Positions 39,701 to 48,338 of a stretch of 64,000 nt of DNA are shown in pieces; positions within the stretch are counted from its first letter, which is position 1, and each line of letters opens with the position of its first letter. Made by a program: the position numbers and the translations under genes. The notes under the pieces are model-generated. The model saw only the letters and a program-made list of their open reading frames with translations. It made no database searches and was not told where the DNA came from. Source of the stretch: Parelaphostrongylus tenuis (taxonomy: Eukaryota > Nematoda > Chromadorea > Rhabditida > Metastrongylidae); assembly GCA_019055375.1 (NCBI GenBank), contig JAHQIW010000858.1, positions 1-64,000 of the forward strand, written 5' to 3'.

Positions 39701-42700
39701 TTTACCCATAGTAGTACAGCAAGCATTAGAAGTATTTATTCCACTGTGTTAACAATGGCAATGATAAATGTCAAATACCTAGCACAATTTTTCTGTTATT
39801 TGTCCAGTTATTTGATCATCAGTCCCCTTCAAGGTGTTTTAGCAAAAAATATTTCTTAAGAGTCTAAATTGATTTCCGTGTTTTTTTCTTTTATAAAGGA
39901 AGCAACTAAGCAGATAGTAAGTAAGAGATCCCCGTTATGCATCTATTCATGAGCATTGAGCTTCATAAATGAGAAAACGTCGAATGACTCTGATTATCCT
40001 AGTTGTCATTCTATGGAGACACTGAAATTGCCCATTTATAGTGAATCAGAGCCGGGCCTTGATGTGAAACTGCAATACATGTCAGGATAACGTTCAACTC
40101 AAGTGACTATACCAACAGAACGCTGCCATTCGTTTTTTCTACAATTTTCCTTTCATTGACTTAATCAGATCTCAGTTACAAAGTTATACGGTATTTGAAA
40201 ATGACTTCGTATAATCTCCAATAAGCGACACCTAACAATATTCGTTTTTGCTCAAAATTACCTCTTAACAAGTATAAAAAGAGGTAAAAAAAATTGCTGC
40301 GGCCCACATGGCTAATTTCCAAATCAAGACAACCTGTCACTATTTCGTAAAATTGTGCCAATCAGCTCTTGAGCAATCTAGTTTATACGTGGAAAATCTT
40401 TTTATAATAGCTTAATAATCTTTGAAATCTCAGTATTGATCTGATCGAAACACGCGAGCTGCTCTTTCCGTTCACTTTCGGATTCATGACCCAGAAGTAC
40501 TTAAAAAATGACGACGGAGAGTCCATAGAAGGCCTTAGTTTAGGATTGCCAACATCAAATAGACCACACTTCAACTATCATCTCGGCAAAATATTCATGC
40601 TGAATCAGTCCTCAACATAACGAGAATAAAAATAAGAGTCTTCCTACGGAACGCGCGATATTCTACATGTATTTCAAAGAAATAGAGGCCCTTAGGGAAG
40701 TTTTGTTGAGGAACAGGATGATGTTTTATGGGTTGCTTCTAGTGCGATAAAAGCTCACAGGGTGGCTATGACGTGTGGCCAAAGTGAATTGCGAGCTCAC
40801 TTCGTATCTCTTTTGGATAGTTTATGACTATATGTGGTTGAGCTAATGCATATTATATCTGAACCACTATCTAAACATGAAACGACTTACCGTAATTATT
40901 ACCAAGCATACAAAACGTGGTGTACGTTTTTGTGCGTAGTTTATCGGATCATGTATAGCACAATATCTGCAAGAAATCTACTTCTTAAATACAATCTCTG
41001 TTATAAAAACGTTGTATAAAATCGAATATGGTCAAAAATTAAAAGTGGAGATTCAAAGGGGGAGAGGGGGGGGGGGGGGTGGGGGGGGAGAATCCGATCT
41101 TCTAACCTGTCAATTGCTATCGCGCATAAGTTCAGTATTGAAGATGTACATAACAAAATATCAGCGGTTGTGAAAAATTGACAAATTGGTATTCCCAGCA
41201 ACCAACGTCCATCTGAAATGAGTGTAAACCTTTATAATGACATATAATAAATGTTCTACCATTGTCTCGGAAACTTTCAATACTAGAATCTACAATAATT
41301 TTCATCAACTAATTACTTTGGCTGGAATCTTCTGCGTGATGGGTTAAGCATATGAGAATGGTGGTAGTTTGAGTGATCTAGTTGAGAGATGAAGCATAAG
41401 TTTGTTTGAAATATTCTGATTCTGGCTAACAACTGCCTATTTTATTAATGTTCAAAATGTTCATAATCCACTTTACTATATTAGAAAGAGGAGACAATCA
41501 GGCGTTGGTAACGCAACGCATTTGAGCACGCGTCCCCTGCAAAAATGGTGTACGGGTTCGAATTCCGCACGACGCCAAAGTTTTGCACATCACTTAACAT
41601 CATTCGATGTAGTTTACTACTTACATCATTACAGGCAGCATTTTCGAAGTCACTGCTTTCCTTTTTTCATTAGAACGTAATCCATACACTACCCAGATGG
41701 AGACAATTTTACATTGATGAGCAGATTTCAGTTTTATTTGAAGATAATTCTCACACTGAAAATCAGAAAAAACAGCATCGTGTGGCAACACATTGCTCAA
41801 GTTTTTTAAGCAATTTTTTCACCTCTAAGTAGTATCGCCTTGATGCATGGCAACGATTGTCGAAACCAAATTCAAACTTTGAAAGATATTATTCATTGAC
41901 TTTTATTTCAGTCTGGTCAGTAGTTCAAAAATTTCTTAGTAGCCCTTATCGATCACAATCAAATCATATTCCAATACTTGTAAAGTGGTTTTTCACTCTT
42001 TCCCATTAAGATTTACACATGGCATTGATATGCTTCGTTGTTTAAAAGCAAGTAATCAATCGGACACCTAGATTTAGCTGGTCTCTGTGCTGCAGAAAAC
42101 TCTCTTTAAAATATCTCGCATGTTTTACGCAATGATTTCATGGAATAAATTTTTTTTGAATTTTCGACATTTCACGACAGTCCGAACAAATTCGCGTATT
42201 CTTTCTATCGTTAGCCCGAATTAGTAAAACACTTTATCATTACTAATTAGGGCGAAAACCCACGTCGAAGAGCTATCAAAAATAAAAAACTTCGATTCCT
42301 GTAAGGACTATGGAACACGTAGTTTTTTGAAGATCTCAGCGCTTGATGTATATCGCCCTTTATTTTTTTTTGCCCCTCACATCATACCCCCACTATAAAA
42401 ATAGACATGCTTGTCATAGGTCTTCTTCTTTGCTCATAATAACAGTTGTGTGCCAGTACACTTCAGCGAATCAGATGTTATTGGATGATGAGAATTATTT
42501 ACACACTTTTTGCAAACTGGACATTTGACCAAAGACAGTAGGCTCAGTCACTAGTTGAACTAAAGTACTTCAGTTCAGTGAGTCATTGTCACCATTTGAG
42601 AGTATCTTGAGGGTTATGGCTGGCTCAAAAAGCTGATGGCGAAAGTTTACTATTGCGTTAAGTGATGAGGGATGAGTTTGTGTGAGTGTAGAGTATTTCG

Positions 42701-45406
42701 TGATGAGGATCAATGCTGAGCAATGTGTTTCTATGCAAGCTAATTGCAGCAATCGTTGATGATTACGGAACTCGTGACAGATCTCGTCGAATGCTACTGA
42801 ACAATTGTAAATTGGTCAACAAGGACTGACTGCTGCTTGATCGGAAGTCATTAATAGGCAGTGGACATAAAAGCGCGAAAACTGAAAAACACCAAAAATC
42901 TGACGAGAATGTAGAATAAAAATTTGAAAGCGGTTCTCTATCTTAATAGTGATAGTGATTTGACACTCGATATCGGAATTACATGCGTCGATTTGGAAGG
43001 CAAATTAAAGAACGCTTAAAAATCTTAACAACGAACATTAGTACAGAATGATCGATGATAGATGGATGGTATATTTCCATAATCTTAGGCATAACAATGG
43101 AACTTGAGGCGCTTCGTTAAATGATGCCTTATTGAATAACGCCTACTTTCTAAGAAATAAGAAGCTAGCAATATGAGTTATGCGTGCTTGTTTTTATGTA
43201 TCAATTAGCTTCACTAATATCGGGTCCACCTTATCATGTATCTATTCATTATTGATCATGTAATGCACAAATGTTTTTCCATGTGCTTCGAATGCTCTCA
43301 CCTCACGCCTTGAGTGGGACGGCTTCTTAAGTGTATAACTACAAAAAAGTGCTACAATGTTAGGAAAGAGTTCATAAACCAAACCGGATCTTTGATAAAA
43401 GACGTTAGCCGAACAAAAATTGTTATTAACACCTCATGCTACAGACTTAATCGACAAAGAAAATGTGATTAATTGGTCATGCCGAGGACGAAGAAAGTTG
43501 GTTAAATATATTATGGCGCTCTGTGGAGGCCGTTTATAATATGATTTTCTGCAGGATAGATCGCCCAAATAAAATAAATGTATTATCACTACCACCGCGA
43601 TATCTATTCTGTGTATAAGGAGCTCGCCGAGTGAAGTTTTTCACTCGAGCAATGCTCTATTCAAGAAGGTTTGACTTGAGCAAGGCAAAGGTGAAGATTC
43701 ACAATGGGCACAAACGACAGTGGACGATCGACTCGAATTATCGGCTCTGAAGGAGACGAAACGTGTCTAAACGATAGGCCAATGAAACTTGTTGGTAACA
43801 CCTCGTGTTATAGGTTTAGTCGATAAAGAAAAGTAAAATTACGTTTGAACATTTGCTTATTGGCAGCTAACAACTTCGCTACGTTGTATCGAGGAGAGGG
43901 GGGTAGCTCAGCGATAGTTTCGGTGATGTAGTGTTATCACACGCATTCGGAGTGGGTAAAACGCAGTCTCACCACTCTCTTGAGGTCGGAAATTCTGTAT
44001 ATCAATCATGAGAATTCTTGGATAGGTTTGTACTAGCACTGCTATAGCTGATAATATTGATGCTTTTCTGGAAGAGATCTAGTCGCAAAAGGAAACTTTA
44101 TTGATTATTCTTCTCCAAGGTAGATAATTTCGAGGTGGTGCAGAACTATTCGTGAATATATAAAGGAAAGAGAGAAATGTTCCAAGAAGAAACTCCTACG
44201 AAGAAACTTCAAAAAAAAACTTTTTCAATTCAGCAAGATAGCACTCGAGGAGCGTAAGTATGTCGAGCTTCACAGGATTCCTTTGAGGGCAGACATTTTA
44301 TAAATCCAAAAGTTGCCTTTCACATGGTGGATAAATGGAAAAAGTAGTATGTTTTTTTACGATGGTCCTCAATTTAGACTCGGAAAGTTTAAGTGGAAAT
44401 TCAATACTGTAGGAAAATATTGTAAATCCAGAATCTGTAGTAGCATACTTCTCTTGAAAAATTTACTAAGTAAAATTCTTCACTAGGATATTAAATGAGC
44501 CCTTGAATAGAATGATGAAGCAATATGACTGCTTCCTTGGAAATTTCAAAACGTATTTGGTGAAAATGCTTTCAAAAACTATTTTTCGATATAACGGAAC
44601 AGTCATAAAGTCGTATGCGATGCCGAAGTTCAAATAATATAGGATAAAGCGTTTGGTAGTGATTAATCCACATGAGTTATGCATTCATTCAAATTCATAC
44701 AGTACTGTAAAGGGAGCTAAATGCATATTTGGCCTTGCAGAGCCCTTTGATACATTATAATAGTGTAATAATCATAATTCATTCAAACGACTATACTACC
44801 AAAATCTATATAAGCAAGTGATCCTATACCTGCAAGAAATTTGACGACATGAAGTGGCATCACAAAAATTGCCACTGCTAAATCGGATGCGGCAAGTGAG
44901 ACGAGAAAATAGTTTTGAACTTTTTTCAATGGTCGATAACTGAACACAGCAACAACGACCAGTGTATTTCCGACGATGGTCATCACGATAATCACCTAAA
45001 CAATTTGTTGAGTTTCTTCTTTCTTTTCTTTTTACTAGTAGACGTAAATTCCCTTCAACGCGCTCCCGTATCCTTCTTCGAATCATTATGCTTTTCTATC
45101 GAACTTATTGTATCACATGCCTTACCAAGTTTTTCATCAATCTCACATTTACTTACGTAGTTTTTCCCTCTGTTTCTGAGTTTTCGATTCTTATCTCTCA
45201 GATTTTCTAGGAGAGATTTTGTTCACAAATTAGATGTTCACACAGTCTAAGCTGATTTACTAAACTACTTTTTTTTTGATGATCATTGATGTATACTAAA
45301 CTTGTCGGCAAGCTTATAGACTACTGGGTTGGTCCGAACTCAGAGGGAAGATGATCTCAGTAGTACTTAGCATTACGGTGAAAAACATTAGAAGCCTTTG
45401 TTCCCA
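21606..45406 (-). CDS. octr-1-like: Biogenic amine GPCR, octopamine/tyramine receptor-like (OCTR-1-like), multi-exon
   Basis: Nine exons (45406-45377, 44995-44830, 41212-41107, 40966-40891, 38813-38713, 32610-32498, 30806-30652, 24392-24225, 21764-21606) join in phase to a class A receptor with all seven helices. With the tentative start exon at 50647-50627 it is about 364 residues. Visible hallmarks in that numbering are GN at 26-27, Asp 55 in LAASDLAVA, Cys 83 and ECL2 Cys 161 for the disulfide, and amine-binding Asp 90 in TTADILLC. Also present are DRYC at 107-110, Ser 173 and Ser 177 before Pro 181 in TM5, CWLPFF at 290-295 and NPFLY at 328-332, with a short C-tail containing a Cys. Such receptors sit in neuronal or muscle membranes, bind octopamine or tyramine and signal through G proteins. 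The family is firm; the OCTR-1 subtype is recalled from the [11 protein letters not shown] and [13 protein letters not shown] motifs, not from a search. Confidence 0.85.
21850..22110. repeat. Fold-back family fragment
   Basis: Matches 4.99-5.24 kb in order: ccgatcccattcgcttg versus ccgatctcattcgctgg, ttttataaccctgta/tttataaccctata, and aataattcgct versus atataattcgct. It lies in the last intron of the receptor gene. Confidence 0.6.
22117..22263 (-). other. RG/RGG-rich open frame, origin unknown
   Basis: On the minus strand one frame between a TAA and a TGA reads [14 protein letters not shown] within about 48 codons. It occupies a short GC-rich island inside repeat DNA. RGG tracts occur in Sm-like, fibrillarin-type and other RNA-binding proteins, but there is no further support for any of these. 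It may be a fragment of a retrocopied gene or chance. Confidence 0.2.
22938..23992. mobile_element. Fold-back element with long terminal inverted repeats
   Basis: The left end (tttggtactttttcgttatc, then gtgtcctgtttcgactcct) recurs inverted at the right end (ggtcgaaacagggcatg, then gataacggaaaagtacc). This gives inverted ends of roughly 45 bases about 1.05 kb apart. Internal ~130-bp units are forward on the left (near 23140) and inverted on the right (near 23870). No ORF of note, so it is presumably non-autonomous. It lies between the TM6 and TM7 exons of the receptor gene. Confidence 0.7.
24225..24392 (-). CDS. Receptor exon: TM6
   Basis: Donor CCAAAA|GTATGT. The proposed acceptor is ttttttcttgaag, without a terminal CAG, so the 5' boundary is less certain. 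Encodes [18 protein letters not shown]6 with CWLPFF, and ECL3 with paired cysteines ([10 protein letters not shown]). Confidence 0.85.
25749..26060 (+). mobile_element. SINE-A copy with target-site duplication
   Basis: A tRNA-like head (gcatgtggcgcagtggttag, B box tggttcgatctcg) is followed by the shared body (catccctccggggtcggtac, ggccagatatgcat) and tail (gaatgcatagcgcatccc, tgatcaa). It is flanked by taactaagct at 25739-25748 and again at 26061-26070. It inserted antisense to the receptor gene in the intron between the ICL3 and TM6 exons. Confidence 0.85.
26270..27905 (+). mobile_element. RTE-type LINE, 5'-truncated with 5' inversion (copy 1)
   Basis: From about 26435 to 27893 the plus strand encodes a reverse transcriptase and C-terminal region of the RTE clade. 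Bases ~26270-26432 are the adjoining upstream part of the same element in reverse orientation, as shown by comparison with the 56.66-56.78 kb copy. The 3' end is a run of related gacaggtg-type repeats, typical of RTE tails. It lies antisense in a receptor intron. Confidence 0.9.
26506..27893 (+). pseudogene. RTE reverse transcriptase, one frameshift
   Basis: The frame up to 26865 carries [29 protein letters not shown] and [11 protein letters not shown] (RT motifs, with the first catalytic Asp). A single missing G near 26858, compared with the sister copy (tactcgtacat versus tactcggtacat), shifts the frame. The remainder continues with [15 protein letters not shown], then FADD at 27070-27081 (catalytic Asp pair) and the conserved C-terminal block with [15 protein letters not shown], to a TGA. 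Otherwise intact, so this copy is fairly young. It acted in reverse transcription of LINE RNA; now it is inactive. Confidence 0.9.
28170..28449 (+). mobile_element. SINE-A copy, internally shortened
   Basis: Head gtggtgcagtggttagagg with B box gatggtttgatccgc, then a body shorter than that of other copies, then gccagatatgcattcaa and the tail tcatggcgcatccctcaaag. It lies in the receptor's ICL3-TM6 intron, antisense to the gene. Confidence 0.75.
28920..29080. repeat. Dispersed repeat fragment shared with 43.7 kb
   Basis: The string agacgaaacgtgtc with flanking similarity (gaacattaatcg versus taaacgatagg) recurs at 43755-43768. Preceding bases share only loose similarity. Family unknown. Confidence 0.3.
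30652..30806 (-). CDS. Receptor exon: intracellular loop 3
   Basis: Acceptor cacattgtag, donor TTTAAG|GTGAAT. Two leading bases match the one base left by the TM5 exon, and it ends in phase 0. Encodes 51 residues of Ser/Arg/Lys-rich loop ([15 protein letters not shown] in the first part, [14 protein letters not shown] later), with several possible phosphorylation sites. Confidence 0.8.
31200..31460 (-). mobile_element. SINE-B copy (second tRNA-headed family)
   Basis: Shares agcctggctatggc and cgccgcgac with the 46.4 kb copy, and cccagcacttct plus tagaatact/tagaatgct with the 38.2 kb copy. On the minus strand the right end is a degenerate tRNA-like head (gtgatcgagtaattgtaatg). It lies within the receptor gene's TM5-ICL3 intron region, in sense with the gene. 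Confidence 0.6.
32498..32610 (-). CDS. Receptor exon: TM5
   Basis: Acceptor ctattttag, donor AGAG|GTAACT. Encodes [18 protein letters not shown] with serines at the 5.42 and 5.46 positions that contact the phenol group in catechol- and phenolamine receptors. It continues to [12 protein letters not shown] at the helix base. Confidence 0.9.
34375..34735 (+). pseudogene. C-terminal tail of a second RTE-like LINE
   Basis: From 34421 a plus frame reads [19 protein letters not shown] and then [16 protein letters not shown] before a TGA. This aligns with the [26 protein letters not shown] block near the end of the RTE ORF but is well diverged from it. It is therefore a different LINE lineage. It is antisense within the TM4-TM5 intron of the receptor gene. 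Confidence 0.7.
34770..34860 (-). mobile_element. SINE-C head (third tRNA-like family)
   Basis: On the minus strand: tgtggtgtagtggtatcacg, then tgagtaaaacgcgaactt and actccctcag. This matches the order seen at 43.93-44.01 kb on the plus strand. The first part resembles a tRNA D-arm/A box. Confidence 0.5.
35407..35511 (+). pseudogene. 3' fragment of an RTE LINE
   Basis: Encodes [14 protein letters not shown] and ends at the same position and with the same cgggacgacacg-type end as the complete C-termini at 27.9 and 58.2 kb. It is a severely 5'-truncated insertion (about 110 bases of coding end). Confidence 0.85.
37131..37715 (-). pseudogene. Decayed mariner-family transposase (C-terminal part)
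   Basis: An open minus frame of 194 codons. Its last ~60 residues contain [20 protein letters not shown] and [13 protein letters not shown], matching the mariner pattern around the last catalytic Asp (APSD.H.FRSL...LR.KKF). An upstream segment ([13 protein letters not shown]) fits the preceding helix, but the invariant HDNARPH region is not readable, so frameshifts have scrambled it. Not functional. It is in the receptor TM4-TM5 intron, in sense with the gene. Confidence 0.65.
38210..38480 (-). mobile_element. SINE-B copy, diverged
   Basis: cccagcacttcttgcttcc, then catagaatgctgatcaagac and cttaaggacggccgagcta parallel the 31.2-31.46 kb copy in order and spacing. The tRNA-like head is not clear. 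Confidence 0.45.
38713..38813 (-). CDS. Receptor exon: TM4-ECL2
   Basis: Acceptor ctcctag, donor GAAAG|GTAAAA. Encodes [19 protein letters not shown], the TM4 signature with PPLIGW, then a short loop with the conserved ECL2 Cys (DHCELS). Leaves two bases completed by the TM5 exon. Confidence 0.9.
39060..39082. repeat. Poly(A) tract
   Basis: A run of 22-23 A bases on the plus strand, intronic. It could be a retroposon tail, but no body is recognisable upstream. Confidence 0.9.
40891..40966 (-). CDS. Receptor exon: intracellular loop 2
   Basis: Acceptor atttcttgcag. The first base completes Arg of the DRY motif, then [15 protein letters not shown] and the start of TM4. Donor ATTACG|GTAAGT in phase 0. 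The residue after Tyr is Cys where most aminergic receptors have Trp. Confidence 0.9.
41060..41089. repeat. Poly(G) tract
   Basis: A near-uninterrupted G run (C-rich on the receptor's sense strand) begins 18 bases inside the intron that follows the TM3 exon. It could form G-quadruplex structure on the plus strand. Confidence 0.9.
41107..41212 (-). CDS. Receptor exon: ECL1-TM3
   Basis: Acceptor catttcag, donor GACAG|GTTAGA. Encodes [11 protein letters not shown] with the TM3 disulfide Cys, TTADILLC with amine-binding Asp3.32, and ends in AIAIDR. The last codon is completed by the next exon. Confidence 0.9.
41501..41576 (+). other. tRNA-like 76-base segment, not a functional tRNA
   Basis: The ends ggcgttg and cgacgcc pair over seven bases, and acgggttcgaattccg looks like a T-arm/B box. 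The D-arm lacks the usual GG and no anticodon stem forms around positions 27-43. Best read as a tRNA pseudogene or SINE head. Confidence 0.35.
43370..43860. repeat. Diverged direct repeat
   Basis: gttattaacacctcatgcta, then acttaatcgacaaagaaaa at 43420-43463 recurs as gttggtaacacctcgtgtta, then gtttagtcgataaagaaaa at 43783-43833, about 365 bases downstream. Nature unknown. Confidence 0.55.
43905..44010 (+). mobile_element. SINE-C copy (third tRNA-like family)
   Basis: gtagctcagcgatag at 43912 resembles a tRNA A box. It is followed by gtgatgtagtgttatcacac, gagtgggtaaaacgcag and cactctcttgaggtc, which parallel the 34.8 kb copy. No B box is certain. Confidence 0.45.
44830..44995 (-). CDS. Receptor exon: TM1-TM2
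   Basis: Acceptor attgtttag, donor CTTGCAG|GTATAG. Encodes TM1 with IVGN, intracellular loop 1 ([11 protein letters not shown]) and TM2 with LAASDLAVA including Asp2.50. Leaves one base in phase. Confidence 0.9.
45377..45406 (-). CDS. Likely receptor exon: N-terminal edge of TM1
   Basis: Ten codons give [10 protein letters not shown], directly before donor ACC|GTAATG in phase 0. This completes TM1 with the next exon ([10 protein letters not shown]). The upstream acceptor (ccgaagacaag by complement, no pyrimidine run) is weak, so the left boundary may differ; the frame upstream meets a TGA 16 codons earlier. Confidence 0.45.
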
Positions 45407-45989
45407 CTTGTCTTCCGAAATATATTCAAAAAATCATTTATAGGATGGGTATGAAGAAGCCTTGATAGCTAGAAGCTAATACTGACGAACCCTCATTACC
45501 ATGAACAAGACTTGACTCAGAAAACAACTTTTTTTCTACAAATATTACCGTTGACCAATTATTGCAATTGGGAATTGATTGTTTCTTTTGCGAGTCCTAT
45601 ATGCTAATAAAAATCGCGGCATTAGAAGTAAAGTGCTGTGTATATTCACAATATTACTAAAGTTGATCAAATGAAATAATTACAGCAAGATAATTCTCAA
45701 AGGCAAAACCCAGTCAGCAAACGTTAGCCAAAAGGTTTTCCTTCATATTCTACGGCAAGTGAAAAGAACAATATGGAAATACGATATAGATAAGTTCAAT
45801 AACGTAACGCTACGCAGCAAACACTGACGTGAAGTGATTATTTTCTGTTTAGCCAAAACATGCCCAACTGCCTCGCAGAATGCTATTTTTATCAAAGTTT
45901 GTGGGTAAGCACGTCTTTTTTTCGAACAAGTTTCCTCCAATAATTAACATTGTTCAAAAGATGTATAAAGCGTTTCAATGAACGTGAGC

Positions 45990-46060
45990 TGTGCTTTGAA
46001 CCCACCGCCTCATTCCCACACTGAAGGGTGGTCAACGCCTTCTATACATTAAGCTATACG
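45990..46060 (-). other. tRNA-like fragment
   Basis: On the minus strand tagcttaatgtatagaagg and gcggtgggttcaaagc look like A and B boxes about 40 bases apart. Arms do not fold convincingly, so this is probably another SINE head. A related shape (gatctgaacccacg) occurs near 33560. Confidence 0.3.
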
Positions 46061-46369
46061 TCATTTCGATTTCAGCCACTTAATGAAATAAGACTTTTAA
46101 TTGCTAATTTACGAGCTAATTAGAGCTCTTAAAACTGCCCAATTTTTCTATGCCCTCGCTCAATACATGTTGGAAAAGTGTGATTGGAGATGAAAATTCG
46201 GAAATCATCGCTAGTCCCTTAAAATCGAAGTGTATCCCATTATTAGTAAAGTTCAAAGTAGCTTTGTAATTAGAATGCAGAGTTTTAGAGCTAATATCAT
46301 ATAAAAATGCTAATAAATTATCATTATTATATTTATCTTCCTTAAGACTTCAAATGATCCTTCTTACAG

Positions 46370-46560
46370 TTCTTCTTTTCACTGTGCGTATCCCTTGAAT
46401 ATAGCAGAATAATGGTTGAGAGCGTCTCTTAGCAGTCTCGAGGGTAGCCTGGCTATGGCGTTCCGTAGAGCACTTGTTCTTGACTGTCGGAGCAAATTGG
46501 AGGTGGAGATCAGCCTGCGTCGCGCCGCGACGAGCCTCATAACCACTTGGCCACGACCCC
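46370..46560 (-). mobile_element. SINE-B copy with clear tRNA head
   Basis: On the minus strand it begins near 46555 with gggggtcgtggccaagtggt, a Leu/Ser-tRNA-like A box. It then runs through cgcggcgcgacgcaggctgat to ccatagccaggctaccctcg. Matches 31.33-31.45 kb. It lies upstream of the TM1 exons. Confidence 0.65.
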
Positions 46561-47424
46561 CTATTAATATATTAGAGAAATAAAATGCGCTATGGTATTA
46601 AATCAGAATGAAGAAAGCATTTAATGCTGAACACTCTGTTAGATACACGTCATGCAGTCGAGTTCGTTTGTTGCAGCCTAGATATTAGTGAATAGATGTC
46701 AGTTCTCCACAATTGCTCATGTACTGATGTATCAGATCAGTGTTTTTTACTGCAGACAGGTGTGGAACCAATTAGACTACCCCAGGAGGATGAGGTGGCA
46801 GGCTTAGCACACGGTGCGTGATCGAACCAATGACCAGTTGAGTTTTGCAGGGCATCTCCAAGCAGATCAGAGTTAGAGCTGGCAACTTGAATTTTATGTG
46901 CTGCAATAATAGCTAGAATTCTAAATGAATGTTAGACAGATATACATAAGGCTATACGCTTTGAATTTTTTTTACACTTTACTTTGAAAGCATTCAATTT
47001 CAGAAAATTATTTCTGTCTTTTTTTTTCTGTGAAAAATTATCCATAAGGTATGCTGGCGCATTTTGTATAAAGAATAGACGATTACAAATATAAAATATT
47101 CAAAATACCCACAGCTACTCGCCTAAATCGGTTGGTGACGAAATCCCATGGATGTACTTTTTTTCTCCAATGTGTTCAGTTATGTGTGAATCCTAATGCT
47201 AATGCACTTATATTTCAAAATCAGCGGTCAAATAAGAATCTACGGTAAACTTTCTGACAGCAGACATAGAAGCACTATTTTATACATAGATGTTTTACGC
47301 GGCCGTTAAGACAAAGTAATCTTTATACTCCAGTACTACTAGCATTCGCTTTGTTTCTTTGCATTCATTTTGCACAACGGTATTCATACAATTTATATCT
47401 TGTTGCGACTGATGTTGGAAAATT

Positions 47425-47841
47425 TTGTTTCATTACGAATGCCGTAGGATACCGGCTGAGTCAAATTCTCTCAAACTATTGAGGATAGCCAACCTAAAAC
47501 GTTCCTTAGTGATCACAAGAGAGTGTTGGGGTGGGGCCGGACCTTGGTTTCTAGCAACCTGCACCACTACCGACTTGATCGCTGCCTCCAATATATATAT
47601 GTACATCTATATATTTTTTGAAGAAATAAAAACTGTACAAACCAAGTACGTGATTGTTCCGAGAATCAGTTCCACAGTGGGAATGATAGTGGACGTTCGT
47701 AACGGTGTGTCAGTTGACGTGATATCCAGTGACACATTTATGATACTGTCTCGAATTGAGTATATGGTACGGAATACCATATCCTTAAATGATATGGTAT
47801 TGTTGCTTACATATCTGAATCAGAAAATTGAGAACACGTAA
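47425..47841 (+). other. 138-codon plus ORF, doubtful
   Basis: A chance-like ORF: it runs through low-complexity sequence (TATATATG repeats encoding IYMYIYIFF) and a perfect 11-base inverted repeat (aataccatatc/gatatggtatt) at 47773-47801. No domain recognised. Confidence 0.2.
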
Positions 47842-47912
47842 TAAATGCCGGCGTAGGGTTAGAGGTAACCTATTCAAGAGTACAAAGACTGATTTCATGA
47901 CTAATCAGTGAG

Positions 47913-48338
47913 TTAATAGGTTGAGGAAAAAGTCTCCGGAATTTGCCCATAACTTTAACATGTTCGCATGTTTTATATGCGATTTTTACATGGTTTGAAA
48001 GCTCGTTTTCTTGCACATCGATTGATATATAACTCTTCTATACTGCCGCGAGATGGAACTGAATCGCAAACAGAAACGACTGTTGATGCTTCACGAGTAC
48101 AAAGTGGGCACAAATGCCGTTGACACTGTTCGTCGAATCAATGAGGCATGAGGCTAAGGAACTGTTGGAAAGACAGCTGTCTACGATCACTTTAAGGACT
48201 ATTAAATTATTGACTATTAACTATTTACTATTAATTATTAATTCACTGACTATTGAATTGTCTTTTGTTCGAACTTAATTGATGCTTAAATAAAGTTTTT
48301 ATAAGCAGATTCCGGAAACTTTCTCCTCAACCTATTAA
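47913..48338 (+). mobile_element. Mariner-derived MITE
   Basis: The ends are near-perfect inverted repeats of about 30 bases: ttaataggttgagg...tccggaat on the left, and its complement attccggaaa...cctcaacctattaa on the right. Inside, from the ATG at 48053, a frame reads MELNRKQKRLLMLHEYKVG to a TGA at 48149-48151, then continues past a second stop with GTVGKTAVYDHFKD. This is the N-terminal helix-turn-helix of a mariner transposase, with the rest of the gene deleted. It moved by TA-targeted cut-and-paste with a transposase supplied in trans. Confidence 0.85.

Noticed and set aside
40430..40520. Minus-strand [16 protein letters not shown] as the receptor's loop 2 exon
   Set aside because: It resembles DRY-W...P at first sight, but the acceptor phase gives a stop. 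The exon at 40966-40891 fits both neighbours' phases and the aminergic motif exactly.
41501..41576. Functional tRNA gene
   Set aside because: Acceptor stem and T-arm look right, but no D-arm or anticodon stem forms. SINE heads at 25.77, 28.19 and 62.02 kb were rejected as tRNA genes for the same reason.
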